A stretch of 45,171 nucleotides of DNA, from contig NZ_MRBY01000032.1 of the NCBI RefSeq assembly GCF_001904615.1, positions 1 to 45,171 on the forward strand, read 5' to 3'. The notes below the pieces were generated by a model, which saw nothing but the letters and a program-made list of their open reading frames with translations, ran no database searches and was not told where the DNA came from. This DNA comes from [Limnothrix rosea] IAM M-220. Lineage in GTDB: Bacteria; Cyanobacteriota; Cyanobacteriia; Cyanobacteriales; MRBY01. This document shows, piece after piece, positions 9,176-18,367 of the stretch (position 1 is its first letter; every line of letters starts with the position of its first letter). A program made the translations under genes and the position numbers.

Positions 9176-12100
9176 GGTTTATCCCCCCTAGTTTGATATC
9201 TCGATTGCGCAGATTAAAAGCTGCTGCCTTGAGCCAGTTTTTGGCTTCTTGAGCGCGATCATTTTTATCCGTTGTAACCCATAGAGCTTTTAGGAAATCC
9301 TTCAAATCAGTCCTTACGCGAACTTTCTGCTGATCGCTTAGGTTACTGCGCCGTTCCGTAAAGGCATTAACCCAAGGCTCAATGGCTTCATAGACTGGAA
9401 TCGGATGTTGTTCTAATAGCGTAGCTGTCGTCTCAAAAGTCGAGGGTTCAATCTCTTCAATAGTGAGTAATTTTTGCCATGTTTTGAACGTATCAAATTT
9501 GCAAGTCGCTTTGAGGATGTTGCCGTTGCTATAAATCACTCGCAACTGCACCGCATCTTTCTGTTTTCTTCTCTCCTTATCTTCATATTCATGATCTTTA
9601 GCTCCTTCCTCGGCTTCCCAGAGATTTTCAAGGGCGATCGCCAACGGAACAGAATGGTGAGCAATTACTAAACCAAAACTAATGGTGGCATTTCCCCCCA
9701 TGGTGAATAGGGGACGTTCAAACCGATCAGACTGCCAATAATCACCTTTATTCTCAAATTCCCCTTGGTCATCCTCTGCACCACGAAAAGCTTGGCGAAT
9801 ATCCCAGAGCCATTTGTCCCATTCCCAGAGATTGGTGTAGGCAAGGACATCATCACCACCGCTATAAATCAACCGTCCGGCATAGCGTTCTTCAGTGAGA
9901 TAGGGCGCAAGTTGATTAGAGAAATCAAGTAAAGCACGGCTCAAAGCATTGTGGGTGGCGGGTCCCATCCGTTTTGTTTCGTCCCTAAATTTATCAAATG
10001 TCTCTTTTAAATCATCGGGAACATTTAGGGCTTTCGGAAAATATTCTTTGTAAGCTTCCATCTTGGTTCCCTTTAACCAGTCGCTCATCCCGTCCCCATC
10101 TCCGGCGGCTAAGACGTACCAACTGGCTGGATTATTGTTGGGATAGTGCTTATCAATGATTTTCTGTAGATTCTGGCGGCACTGACGTTTCAAGGCGCGA
10201 ATTTCACGCTTTAGTCGGCTAGTTTCTGAGTCATTTTTTTCTTGCTTTGCCTGTCGTAGCTGTTTTTTTAATTGCTTTAATTCATCTGTATCAAGGTCTT
10301 CTGCTAACCAACCAGCATTGAGCAAACGAGGATGATATTTTTGGGGTTGCTTATCTATGATTGGAATGCCCCATTTATTGCGCATTTCGCGGATGACTGC
10401 TTTTGTCCAAGGCAATTCCTCGTAAATCTTTTCACAGACCGTTTCAAAGTATTGGCGATCGCCACCCGTATTGAGATAGCCTGCCACCCCAGAGGTTAGG
10501 TCAGGATAAGAAGCTGCAATCTGCTCTTCATCTGACAAGCCTAAAATTTTAGGTAGAACTTTCTCTAAAGCCCGCTTAACAGTCTCTGTCGCATTAAGTT
10601 GCTCAATACCGTCAAATAAACCTGCATCATGCTCCCACAAATCTGAAGCATCTTTTTCGGTGAGCCAGTCGCGATGTTTGCCATTGCCTTGGGGGTGAAC
10701 CACGGAGCCTAAGCCGGAAATCGTCGATCTTGTGCCGAAGGCGGTGGGCAGTTTCCAGTTACGGGCGTTTTTAACGGTATTCAAGGCGAGGCGCGTTTGC
10801 CCAAAGATATTCGCCCACCATGATCCGGCATTTAAACTGCCTGCATAGCTGCGATTACGCTGTTCTGTAAATAAGGCGATCGCCTGCTCAAAAAATTCTC
10901 TTTCTGCGGGTTGAAACAAATCTGCATTAAATGCTTTGTTTTGCTGATCAATCCACTTCTCTAAGTCTGTCTTCTTTTCATCGGTCTGGGCTGGTATTCC
11001 CACACTCTTAAACTCACTCTTTTTATCCCCGATCGCCACGGCACTCCAATAGGTTTGCCACTGGGCATCGAGCCAACCTTGCCAACTGGGATCGGTTGCT
11101 TTTAGGTGCTTCTGCCAATAGCGATTGTCTTGGAGTTCTGCCAGTACTTCCTTGGCAATTTCCCGCCACGCATCAAAGAGATGATTCTTCGCCGATTGCA
11201 TTGCTGCCGCTACTTTTTCTTCTGGCAACACCAGCATAATCACATTGGGAAACCCTGCGGTGAGGAGTTGCCGATCTGTCGGAGCAGAAATCCACGGGGC
11301 AAAATCAGGATATTTATCCCGTAGCCAATGGTCGATCAGGGGTTGGCCGTAAAGGCTGGGATAAAGAAAACAATCTGCGCCGTATTTATGGGCAAGTCGC
11401 CAGCAGACCTTGGCAGAAAGGTAATGCAGAATCCATGACCCTGCCCAAAAGTCCTTCATTTTGCGGCTGGCTTTAATGAGTTCCTGTACTGGGCTAAAGG
11501 TGAATACTGCCAAGTGGGGATGGGATTTGGGGATATTTCTAGCGCCTTTTGGGATGTCTTCAGGCTCGGTGTCATATCCGGCTAAGGCTCCGGCGATCGC
11601 CGCCGTCATACTGGCATGGCTCCAAATTGAGCCATCGGGTAAACGGGTTTCCGCTGGCATGAGTAAGCTTTCTGCGCCAAATTGATCGGCAACGGCTTGG
11701 GGTAAACAGCGCCATAACCACCAGAAACAGACTTGGGCAGCATCGGGATCGTCGCAGATCTCTGCGGGCATTTGATCGATAAAATCGGCTTCGGCTTGGT
11801 TTAAATAAGCATGGCGATCGCCCTGACCGAGAATTTCATCATGATGTTGCATTCGTAGCGGCAGCTTCTCCCCAGACAATAGGTGCGATAACTCCAACCC
11901 CTCTATGCCATAGTCCACAGAAGAACCGATGTAGTGAATAATGCCGCGATCACTCGCCGACGCAATCAGATCACTCAAACCCACATGGTCTAACCATGTC
12001 CCATTGAGGTCGGACGCTTTTTTCTGTTCACTGGATTTAGGCGATGCCCAACCCTCCATACAGGCAAGTTTTGTCCAAGGACCCTCTTCACCGCGACCAG

Positions 12101-12236
12101 AATTTTTATGCAGTGCTTTCAGGGCAGGGTCATGTAACAATCCCCAAATTTTTGCTTGCCAATATGCTTTCCCTGCCACAGTCCTTCTTACCCAATTTCG
12201 TGATGTGTCTCTGACATCATAGGAGTGCCAGCCCAT
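9156..12236 (-). CDS. cas10: Cas10/Cmr2, signalling and nuclease subunit of type III-B complex
   Basis: This is the first gene of the effector operon. Cas10 makes cyclic oligoadenylate from ATP when target RNA is bound. The GGDD palm motif is intact (SGGDDVLAY, residues 793-796), and an earlier palm-like segment AAGDGDGMSDWLKG lies near residue 705. An N-terminal HD motif is present (GLLHDPALK, His35-Asp36), followed by DGSIWSHASMTAAIAG, so single-stranded DNase activity is plausible. Residues about 645-695 form a highly charged, probably coiled-coil segment (LKQLKKQLRQAKQEKN...). I see no CxxC pair, so the zinc finger common in Cas10 appears to be lost. At 1026 residues it is at the long end for Cmr2. 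Its last 20 bases overlap the uma2 start. Confidence 0.93.
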
Positions 12237-12487
12237 AAATATCTTCTAAAAGACAATATTTAAAAAAAATTCTTTATTATTCTTAAATCTTATGGATCGT
12301 CTAAACTTTTGGGCTGGCTGAAAGGTTGAGAAAATAGCCTAAATCAGCTCTTGCTGCAAGGACAAAACCTTAAAGATATGACTTTTATGAATGACTGAAG
12401 ATTGATTTTGAAAATAGAGTCTTTTACTTGATTTATCCAAAAAACTTGGGTAAGGCGGGACGGCGATCGCCTGCTATATTGACCACT
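12237..12487. promoter_or_regulatory. Divergent intergenic region between cas10 and rpn genes
   Basis: This 251-base, A/T-rich gap must hold the promoter of the cmr operon (minus) and of the Rpn-like gene (plus). The cas10 start is preceded on its strand by TAGAAGAT, a weak ribosome-binding site about 8 bases upstream. I see no convincing paired -35/-10 boxes on either strand. A HIP1 site lies at about 12461-12472. Confidence 0.5.
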
Positions 12488-13501
12488 ATGATGCAACCCT
12501 CCATCGATCACGACCTGCTATTTAAGGAACTGCTCACCACATTCCTGTGGGAATTTCTGGAACTTTTTGCACCGGAGGTTGCCCAAGCAGCAGAGCAAGA
12601 CACCTTAGAATTTCTCACCCAAGAGGTTTTTAACGACCTAGAGGGTGAAAAACGACGTAATGTCGATATCCTTGCCAAGCTGCGGTTTCGGGGTCAAGAT
12701 ACCTGTTTTTTGATCCATGTCGAAAATCAAGCCACTGCCCAACGGGACTTTGCGGAGCGGATGTTTCTCTATTTTGCGCGACTCTACGAAAAATATCGTT
12801 TCCCGATTTACCCCATTGGGTTGTTTTCTTACGATCGCCCCCGCCGTCCAGAGCCAGAGATTTTTACAGTTGGGTTTGAGTTTAAGGAAGTTTTGCGCTT
12901 TACTTTCCAGACAATCCAACTCAAGCGTTTAAACTGGCGGGATTTTTTACGACAGGACAACCCTGCCGCCGCTGCTCTCATGGCGAAAATGAACTTTACA
13001 CCGGAGGAACGCCCAAGGGTGAAGTTAGAATGTTTACGGATGATCACGACGCTAAATTTAGACCCAGCAAGGACTCATCTGTTATCAAGTTTTGTGGACA
13101 CTTATCTGAGGTTGAATATGGCTGAACAACAGATATTCGAGCAGGAACTCCGAAAAATCCAACCCCAAGAGGCGGAACGAGTTTTGCGCCTCACGACTTC
13201 TTGGATGGAGGAGGGTCTAGCAAAGGGTTTACAACAAGGTCGACAGGAAGGTCTTGAGCAAGGTCTTGAGCAAGGTCTCGAACAAGGTCTTGGACGAGGT
13301 CGGCAGGAAGAGGCTTGTAAGTTAGTTTTGCGGTTTATCGATCGCCGTTTTCCTGATGCCCTCCCAGAGTTTGAGCCACAGGTACGGGAGTTATCTCTAG
13401 AGCAGTTAGAAATTCTCGGCGATCGCCTATTTGCGCTGGAGTCTAGCACTGACTTAGCAGCTTGTTTTCAAGACCTTCCACCAAATCAATTAGAGGAGTA
13501 G
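12488..13501 (+). CDS. Rpn family/DUF4351 protein (PD-(D/E)XK recombination-promoting nuclease-like)
   Basis: The N-terminal half resembles the transposase-derived PD-(D/E)XK domain of Rpn/YhgA-type proteins: DHDLLFKELLTTFLWEFLELF, then RNVDILAKLRF with a metal-binding Asp and CFLIHVENQATAQRDF with a Glu and Gln. A Gln/Glu/Gly-rich hinge of 12-base tandem repeats (GLEQGLEQGLEQ) leads to a C-terminal DUF4351 domain (LRFIDRRFP, LSLEQLEILGDRLFALESS). These proteins are frequent and often multicopy in cyanobacteria. The frame is open from a TTG at 12428, but I choose the first ATG of the ATGATG pair at 12488, giving 337 residues. The gene lies between the effector operon and the array but points the other way, so a link to CRISPR is unproven. 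Confidence 0.85.
   Translation: MMQPSIDHDLLFKELLTTFLWEFLELFAPEVAQAAEQDTLEFLTQEVFNDLEGEKRRNVDILAKLRFRGQDTCFLIHVENQATAQRDFAERMFLYFARLYEKYRFPIYPIGLFSYDRPRRPEPEIFTVGFEFKEVLRFTFQTIQLKRLNWRDFLRQDNPAAAALMAKMNFTPEERPRVKLECLRMITTLNLDPARTHLLSSFVDTYLRLNMAEQQIFEQELRKIQPQEAERVLRLTTSWMEEGLAKGLQQGRQEGLEQGLEQGLEQGLGRGRQEEACKLVLRFIDRRFPDALPEFEPQVRELSLEQLEILGDRLFALESSTDLAACFQDLPPNQLEE
13230..13310 (+). repeat. 12-base coding tandem repeat in the rpn gene
   Basis: The sequence CAAGGTCTTGAG and close variants repeat about four to five times in frame and encode GLEQ units in the hinge between the nuclease-like and DUF4351 domains. Such repeats are prone to slippage, so hinge length may vary between strains. Confidence 0.75.
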
Positions 13502-13591
13502 GACATCGCATATCGCCTTTTTCTCCTAGAATCTAGCACTGACTTAGAGGCTTGTTTTCAAGACTTGACGCACGATCGCCGTCCAGACTAA
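13502..13591 (+). pseudogene. In-frame duplicated 3' end of the Rpn/DUF4351 gene
   Basis: Directly after the TAG at 13499-13501, the same reading frame continues with AYRLFLLESSTDLEACFQDL, an evident copy of the gene's own C-terminus GDRLFALESSTDLAACFQDL, and ends in TAA at 13589-13591. The 3' end of the gene (or of a relative) has been tandemly duplicated and diverged. Readthrough of the TAG would add 29 residues. Confidence 0.8.
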
Positions 13592-13594
13592 TAC

Positions 13595-13640
13595 GTGCCC
13601 TTTCTCCCTTGGGGGAGATGCCGAAGGCAGAGGGAGTTAC
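13595..13640. repeat. Probable dispersed intergenic repeat remnant
   Basis: The stretch from GTGCCCTTTCTCCC through GGGGGAGATGCCGAAGGC to AGAGGGAG has an internal near-palindrome (CTCCCTTGGGGGAG). It resembles a short repeat I recognise as common in cyanobacterial intergenic DNA. No second copy was found in this window. Confidence 0.45.
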
Positions 13641-13670
13641 AGGGAGTCGCGCCACCCACAAATGACTATA

Positions 13671-13712
13671 AAAATGATCGCCTTTTGATGGAATTCGGAG
13701 GGCGATCATTTT
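13671..13712. terminator. Bidirectional hairpin terminator at the leader-distal end of the array
   Basis: A perfect 12-bp inverted repeat (AAAATGATCGCC at 13671-13682 and GGCGATCATTTT at 13701-13712) surrounds an 18-base loop. The outer A/T pairs give a T-run on either strand. It lies just beyond the last repeat in the direction of array transcription and also downstream of the Rpn gene, so it can end both transcripts. Confidence 0.75.
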
Positions 13713-13734
13713 GTATTGAGTATTGCATTGATAA

Positions 13735-13770
13735 GTATTCAATCTATTAACTTCTCAGGTGAAGAGAAGC
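13735..13770 (-). repeat. Degenerate terminal (oldest) CRISPR repeat
   Basis: This leftmost unit begins GTATTC where the other repeats begin GTTTCC; the remaining bases are identical. On the crRNA strand the change falls at the repeat's 3' end. Decay of the last repeat marks the leader-distal end and agrees with leftward transcription. Confidence 0.93.
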
Positions 13771-16128
13771 TTATTAGATCAGTCAACAAAATATACTATC
13801 TAATCTTCGTTTCCAATCTATTAACTTCTCAGGTGAAGAGAAGCCCCACTGCGTAATCTCCCCAGAAGGCGACGATTTTTGTTTCCAATCTATTAACTTC
13901 TCAGGTGAAGAGAAGCTACGTGCACGTTTGGCAGAGTTCCATCTACTTTGGGTTTCCAATCTATTAACTTCTCAGGTGAAGAGAAGCACTAGACATGGAC
14001 AGCGTTCGGATGTTGATTGAGAAATGTTTCCAATCTATTAACTTCTCAGGTGAAGAGAAGCACGGGGGCATTAGCCCAACCGATATCAGTAGATGCGTTT
14101 CCAATCTATTAACTTCTCAGGTGAAGAGAAGCTGCTTGTGGGGAGGGAAGCCGAACGTGTCTGAATTGCTAAGTTTCCAATCTATTAACTTCTCAGGTGA
14201 AGAGAAGCCGAAATTGGGGGGACTGAAAATCCCTCAAATTAAAGAGTTTCCAATCTATTAACTTCTCAGGTGAAGAGAAGCTATGCTAAAGGGCGTGACC
14301 AAGCCGCTCTTATTGATGTTTCCAATCTATTAACTTCTCAGGTGAAGAGAAGCACCAATGATGATTCTCTGGGTATTGTTCTAGTATACGGTTTCCAATC
14401 TATTAACTTCTCAGGTGAAGAGAAGCTCGAATCATCCAACCACACATAGATGATTTTTAAACAATGTTTCCAATCTATTAACTTCTCAGGTGAAGAGAAG
14501 CCTTGGGAGTTTGTCAACTTAGCTGTCCGGAACAAATTAGTTTCCAATCTATTAACTTCTCAGGTGAAGAGAAGCAGCTAAAGCTTCCAATCCAGACGCA
14601 GTTAACCTAGCTAAGTTTCCAATCTATTAACTTCTCAGGTGAAGAGAAGCTGTTACTCCTAAGTCTCTTAAGAACTTGGTATACCAGTTTCCAATCTATT
14701 AACTTCTCAGGTGAAGAGAAGCGCCGTCGAGTTTCATGGTCTCATGCAAACCTATGCGTTTCCAATCTATTAACTTCTCAGGTGAAGAGAAGCTCTTGCT
14801 GCACAAGCCGGTGCCAATTCTAAAGTTAAGTTTCCAATCTATTAACTTCTCAGGTGAAGAGAAGCAAACATTGTAACTTCAAAGTAGGGGCTAACTCTGT
14901 ATACTGTTTCCAATCTATTAACTTCTCAGGTGAAGAGAAGCTTTATGGAAAGCCAGCTCATCTACTTCTACATGCAATGTTTCCAATCTATTAACTTCTC
15001 AGGTGAAGAGAAGCTGCGTAGAGGCTGGCTGCGAACCCTATCAAACCCAAATCGTTTCCAATCTATTAACTTCTCAGGTGAAGAGAAGCCTTTCGGGGGG
15101 CTCGTCTTGCGGCTCGGTTTGGGCGTTTCCAATCTATTAACTTCTCAGGTGAAGAGAAGCTTTAACGAAGGAAGCCACAACTTCGACATAAACCACGTTT
15201 CCAATCTATTAACTTCTCAGGTGAAGAGAAGCTATAAGAATACTTACGAAGAGTTGTCGCCTGACTTGTTTCCAATCTATTAACTTCTCAGGTGAAGAGA
15301 AGCATTTCGGCTTCTGAAGCCTCTTTTAACTGGACAACCCCATGCGGGGTTTCCAATCTATTAACTTCTCAGGTGAAGAGAAGCAATGCCCTGAATCATT
15401 TGTACAAAAAGGGGGTATCTATGCTGTTGGTTTCCAATCTATTAACTTCTCAGGTGAAGAGAAGCAACTATATCCTCATCGAAGATGGGATATTAAAGTA
15501 TCAGTTTCCAATCTATTAACTTCTCAGGTGAAGAGAAGCACGGAAATTATCGAGATTGGAGAGTCTCCTCGAAAGTTTCCAATCTATTAACTTCTCAGGT
15601 GAAGAGAAGCTCATTGGATATGAGGGAGGTGGCGCTTTGGGTGGAGTTTCCAATCTATTAACTTCTCAGGTGAAGAGAAGCTCTTCCTGCAATCGAGGTT
15701 AACGCTGAGATTCTTGCTGATGTTTCCAATCTATTAACTTCTCAGGTGAAGAGAAGCTTCCTTTCTGGGACTTCTTTGAACCCACACATGAGCCCTCTCA
15801 GTTTCCAATCTATTAACTTCTCAGGTGAAGAGAAGCTCTATGGCAGACATTAGCTTACTTTAAGTATACAGAGTGTTTCCAATCTATTAACTTCTCAGGT
15901 GAAGAGAAGCTTGGATGCGCTTTGCATCTTGAACAACATGTAATAAGTTTCCAATCTATTAACTTCTCAGGTGAAGAGAAGCCTGTGTTTAATCAAAGCA
16001 CTGGTCACTACGAAGACAGTTTCCAATCTATTAACTTCTCAGGTGAAGAGAAGCAGGGGACTTCCCCACTTATCGAGAGCTACCCTAGGCGAGTTTCCAA
16101 TCTATTAACTTCTCAGGTGAAGAGAAGC
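13735..16128 (-). CRISPR. CRISPR array, 33 repeats and 32 spacers, transcribed leftward
   Basis: Thirty-three 36-base repeats start at 13735, 13809, 13881, 13952 and so on to 16093, separating 32 spacers of 35-45 bases. All the repeats I read are identical except the first. On the crRNA strand (minus) each begins GCTTCTCTTCACC and ends ATTGGAAAC, the usual 3' end of cyanobacterial repeats. The repeat folds into a perfect 6-bp stem (CTTCTC/GAGAAG, loop TTCACCT) followed by an unpaired A/U-rich tail. The degenerate repeat at the left end, together with the leader promoter at the right, fixes the orientation. Three spacers are unusually long (43, 45 and 45 bases, around 15304-15429 and 15758-15800). 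The small ORFs seen inside are artefacts of the repeats. Confidence 0.99.
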
Positions 16129-16305
16129 CCTAGTCTGTCAAACCTTTTGCCGGAGCGAACTCCAGAAGCAGTTTGCGACCGATAGCCAAATCATAACGAA
16201 AACTCTCCAAACAAGTCAACAAAAACCCCCTGAAAGCGTTACAGCACTTAACATCGAGCGTTCAAATAAAAGAATAGCCATTTCAGCCATTATGGCGATC
16301 AATCG
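16129..16305 (-). promoter_or_regulatory. CRISPR leader
   Basis: These 177 bases separate the end of cas2 from the first, newest repeat and are non-coding in the array's direction. They contain a strong promoter (16190-16219) and would produce about 55 bases of leader RNA before the first repeat. New spacers should enter at the 16128/16129 junction. Confidence 0.85.
16190..16219 (-). promoter_or_regulatory. Sigma-70-type promoter of the CRISPR array
   Basis: Read on the minus strand: a -35 box TTGACT (16219-16214), an 18-base spacer and a -10 box TATGAT (16195-16190). Transcription would start near 16183. Both hexamers differ from consensus at a single base. Confidence 0.75.
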
Positions 16306-16584
16306 CTAAACAATCGTTGAAGAAGGCGGCATGAGCAACGGCGGTTCGCCCCAAATTTCCACCTGCCCCAAAGTATGACCCGAAATCGGATAAAACCGTA
16401 AACTATCCTGTTCTTCCTCCCGATAATATCGCCGCAAACGTTGTTTTAGTTCCCCATATTTTTTTACTGACAAACGACATTCAAACACAGAAAATTGCAC
16501 CCGACACCCATAACCTTCTAACAAATCAGCAATCTTTTTACGACGCTTATTATCAGAAATATCATAGGCAACAAGATAAAACAT
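16306..16584 (-). CDS. cas2: Cas2, structural partner of the Cas1 integrase
   Basis: Cas2 dimers bridge two Cas1 dimers in the spacer-integration complex. The 92-residue product begins MFYLVAYDISDNKRRKK with the conserved first-strand Asp8, followed by LLEGYGCRVQFSVFECRLS, and fits Cas2 in length and pattern. It follows cas1 after 36 bases that include three copies of a heptamer, and its stop codon directly borders the CRISPR leader. Confidence 0.96.
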   Translation of the reverse strand: MFYLVAYDISDNKRRKKIADLLEGYGCRVQFSVFECRLSVKKYGELKQRLRRYYREEEQDSLRFYPISGHTLGQVEIWGEPPLLMPPSSTIV

Positions 16585-16590
16585 TTGAGC

Positions 16591-16613
16591 AGGTATCAGG
16601 TATCAGGTATCAG
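16591..16613. repeat. Three tandem copies of AGGTATC between cas1 and cas2
   Basis: The heptamer AGGTATC occurs three times in a row in the 36-base cas1-cas2 gap. It is a classic short tandemly repeated element of cyanobacterial genomes. Its place just upstream of the cas2 start may affect cas2 translation. Confidence 0.85.
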
Positions 16614-16620
16614 AAGAAAA

Positions 16621-17607
16621 TTAACGGATTTGATAGGGAGCATAACCATTAACTGGTTGATAAATAAAATTTTGATAAGCTCGTACCTGTGTCGTTAACA
16701 AATGCCAACGCATCTCCCTTTCATCTCCAACATTAATCACCTCCTCCATTTGCCGAACAAATGCAGACAAATAAATTTTGCGCCCAGCACTATTTAAAAA
16801 ACAGCCCCCATCTCGATACACAAAATCCTCACTAGAAATCACCTTTTTATTAATCAAATACAACACCAGACCATCCACCAAGGGAGCACGAAACTCCTCG
16901 ATCAAATCAGAAACTAACGCCGCATGACGTTCCGACCCCTGATGTAAACAGGCTTGATAAGGATCAAGCCCCCGAATTTCGACCAACGCCAACAAATGAT
17001 TCCAGAGCACCTGATAACCAAAACTGAGGAGCGCATTGACCGGATTGAGAGGAGGGCGACGGGAACGACTCACAAAACAAAAATCGCTATTGCGCAGACA
17101 TTCCCCAAAGGCCGAAAAATAACTCGCTGCTGCTGCTCCTTCTAACCCCATTAACCTCTCCGTTGTTTCTGCTGCTAGTATTTGCGATCGCAGATGCTGG
17201 AGCGTTGAAATCGATAAAGTCAAAATCGCCGTCGGATATTTCCGGTTCTGTCGTAACAACAGCACCCGACAATTGTGAACCTTCGCCGCCACGAGCGAAC
17301 GAGCCACTGAGAGCTTTTCTGTTACCGAAAGCCCCTGCTGATACCGCGCCAACTGACGATAACCCCGTTCCACCGCCATCACCCGCCCGTAGCAATACCC
17401 CAACCGCGAAAGAAAAACGATAGGAATATCCCGCCACAGACAAGCCCGCATTGCTTGGATCGACACTTGGGATTGCCCAAAAATCAGCACCTGCTCTAAA
17501 AGTGGTAACTGTACCTGAGCGAGACAAGTTTCCCGCTGCCATACTTCCAGAAACTCGTGTTTGAGGCGGACATAACAGCCCTGCTCAGATACGTAGAGGG
17601 TTTTCAT
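16621..17607 (-). CDS. cas1: Cas1 spacer integrase
   Basis: Cas1 is the metal-dependent integrase that inserts new spacers at the leader. The 328-residue product has the expected catalytic set: Glu156 in GLEGAAAASYF, His222 in CLHQGSERH and the acidic DLIEEFR region (Asp234/Glu237). The beta-rich N-terminal domain (LYVSEQGCYVRLKHEFLEV) is also recognisable. Its ATG overlaps the stop of the upstream membrane-protein gene by four bases (ATGA at 17604-17607), so the two are translationally coupled. No cas6 or reverse transcriptase is fused or adjacent. Confidence 0.97.
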   Translation of the reverse strand: MKTLYVSEQGCYVRLKHEFLEVWQRETCLAQVQLPLLEQVLIFGQSQVSIQAMRACLWRDIPIVFLSRLGYCYGRVMAVERGYRQLARYQQGLSVTEKLSVARSLVAAKVHNCRVLLLRQNRKYPTAILTLSISTLQHLRSQILAAETTERLMGLEGAAAASYFSAFGECLRNSDFCFVSRSRRPPLNPVNALLSFGYQVLWNHLLALVEIRGLDPYQACLHQGSERHAALVSDLIEEFRAPLVDGLVLYLINKKVISSEDFVYRDGGCFLNSAGRKIYLSAFVRQMEEVINVGDEREMRWHLLTTQVRAYQNFIYQPVNGYAPYQIR

Positions 17608-17984
17608 CGCTCCGAACGACGGGGCGGGTCAAGATCGGAATGGGGGTCTGGTGGATAGAGATCGCCGCGTCGCCGCGCTGCCGACATCTGAACTGGATTT
17701 CCCCCTTTTAGCAACCAGATCGTAATGCCGTCCATTACGCCACAAACTACAAAGGTTGACCCCATCACTAATAAGGTATTCATGATCACTGCCGCTAAAC
17801 CTAACGGGGCAATCAAGAGAATCACTAAGGTAATTCCTCCGTTGGCGATCGCCGCCGCACTATTGCGTACAAAAATGCCGCGTTTTGCTAAATACATCGC
17901 TGTATTCCCCATCAATAGTTTTTCGAGAAAGATAGTTTTAGAGAAAATTCGAGAAAAAAAATTGTTGCCCAAGTCTCCACACAT
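17604..17984 (-). CDS. Small two-helix membrane protein coupled to cas1 (possibly Csx18)
   Basis: A 126-residue product with two hydrophobic segments (SAAAIANGGITLVILLIAPL and AAVIMNTLLVMGSTFVVCGV) and a proline/arginine-rich, charged tail. It overlaps cas1 by four bases at its end, and its start overlaps the preceding small gene as TGATG. I recall that proteins of this kind beside cyanobacterial cas1 are annotated Csx18, a family without known function; I offer that name at moderate confidence only. An internal start at 17912 (MGNTAMYLAKRG) would give a cleaner protein of 102 residues. A role at the membrane in adaptation or in a suicidal response is conceivable but not shown. Confidence 0.7.
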   Translation of the reverse strand: MCGDLGNNFFSRIFSKTIFLEKLLMGNTAMYLAKRGIFVRNSAAAIANGGITLVILLIAPLGLAAVIMNTLLVMGSTFVVCGVMDGITIWLLKGGNPVQMSAARRRGDLYPPDPHSDLDPPRRSER

Positions 17985-18193
17985 CAGACATCTGAACGCA
18001 GGAACAAACCTGCAAGACCGAGGGAAAAGGCTCCCACAAAACGGCTAATCATCTTCGCCGCTGGATCGGGATAACAACGTTGATAATCACAGATTTGTTC
18101 GCCGCTGTTATAGATTTTGACAGCGAGGGAGATTCCTCCTACTGCAACAAAGGTCGCCATAAAAAACCTGAGACAACCGAGATTTTGATTCAT
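17984..18193 (-). CDS. Small membrane protein, first gene of the cas1-cas2 operon
   Basis: A 69-residue product with a hydrophobic N-terminal helix (FFMATFVAVGGISLAVKIY), a short loop with two Cys (EQICDYQRCYPD) and a second hydrophobic helix (VGAFSLGLAGLFLR). The cysteine-bearing loop between two helices could lie outside the cytoplasm and form a disulfide. Its stop overlaps the next start as TGATG, and the chain continues into cas1 and cas2. I do not recognise the family. Confidence 0.65.
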   Translation of the reverse strand: MNQNLGCLRFFMATFVAVGGISLAVKIYNSGEQICDYQRCYPDPAAKMISRFVGAFSLGLAGLFLRSDV

Positions 18194-18367
18194 CTCCCAA
18201 CACCTTTCGTTAGAACTACGTCCCTATTCAAACAAGACCTCCACCCAAAAGTCTCGTAAAACCCAATCTCAATCAAAAACGGCAAACCTAGGTCAGATAA
18301 GCATTGATCGCGATGTCAAAATAGCGGCTTTTTATGGACAATGAACTAACTTGCTGCTGCACAAGCC
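18194..18367. promoter_or_regulatory. Divergent promoter region, cas1 operon versus WYL regulator
   Basis: These 174 bases lie between the start of the cas1 operon (minus) and the WYL gene (plus) and must hold both promoters. A divergent WYL regulator commonly controls its own promoter and the opposite one, so an operator is expected here. No clear inverted-repeat operator was visible. Confidence 0.55.

Noticed and set aside
13995-16185. Several open frames inside the CRISPR array, with repeated FQSINFSGEEK or VSNLLTSQVKRS peptides
   Set aside because: They are translations of the repeat itself and change with spacer frame; no gene is present.
17087-17542. 151-codon frame on the minus strand within cas1
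   Set aside because: It is an out-of-frame shadow of cas1, whose catalytic residues are in the other frame.
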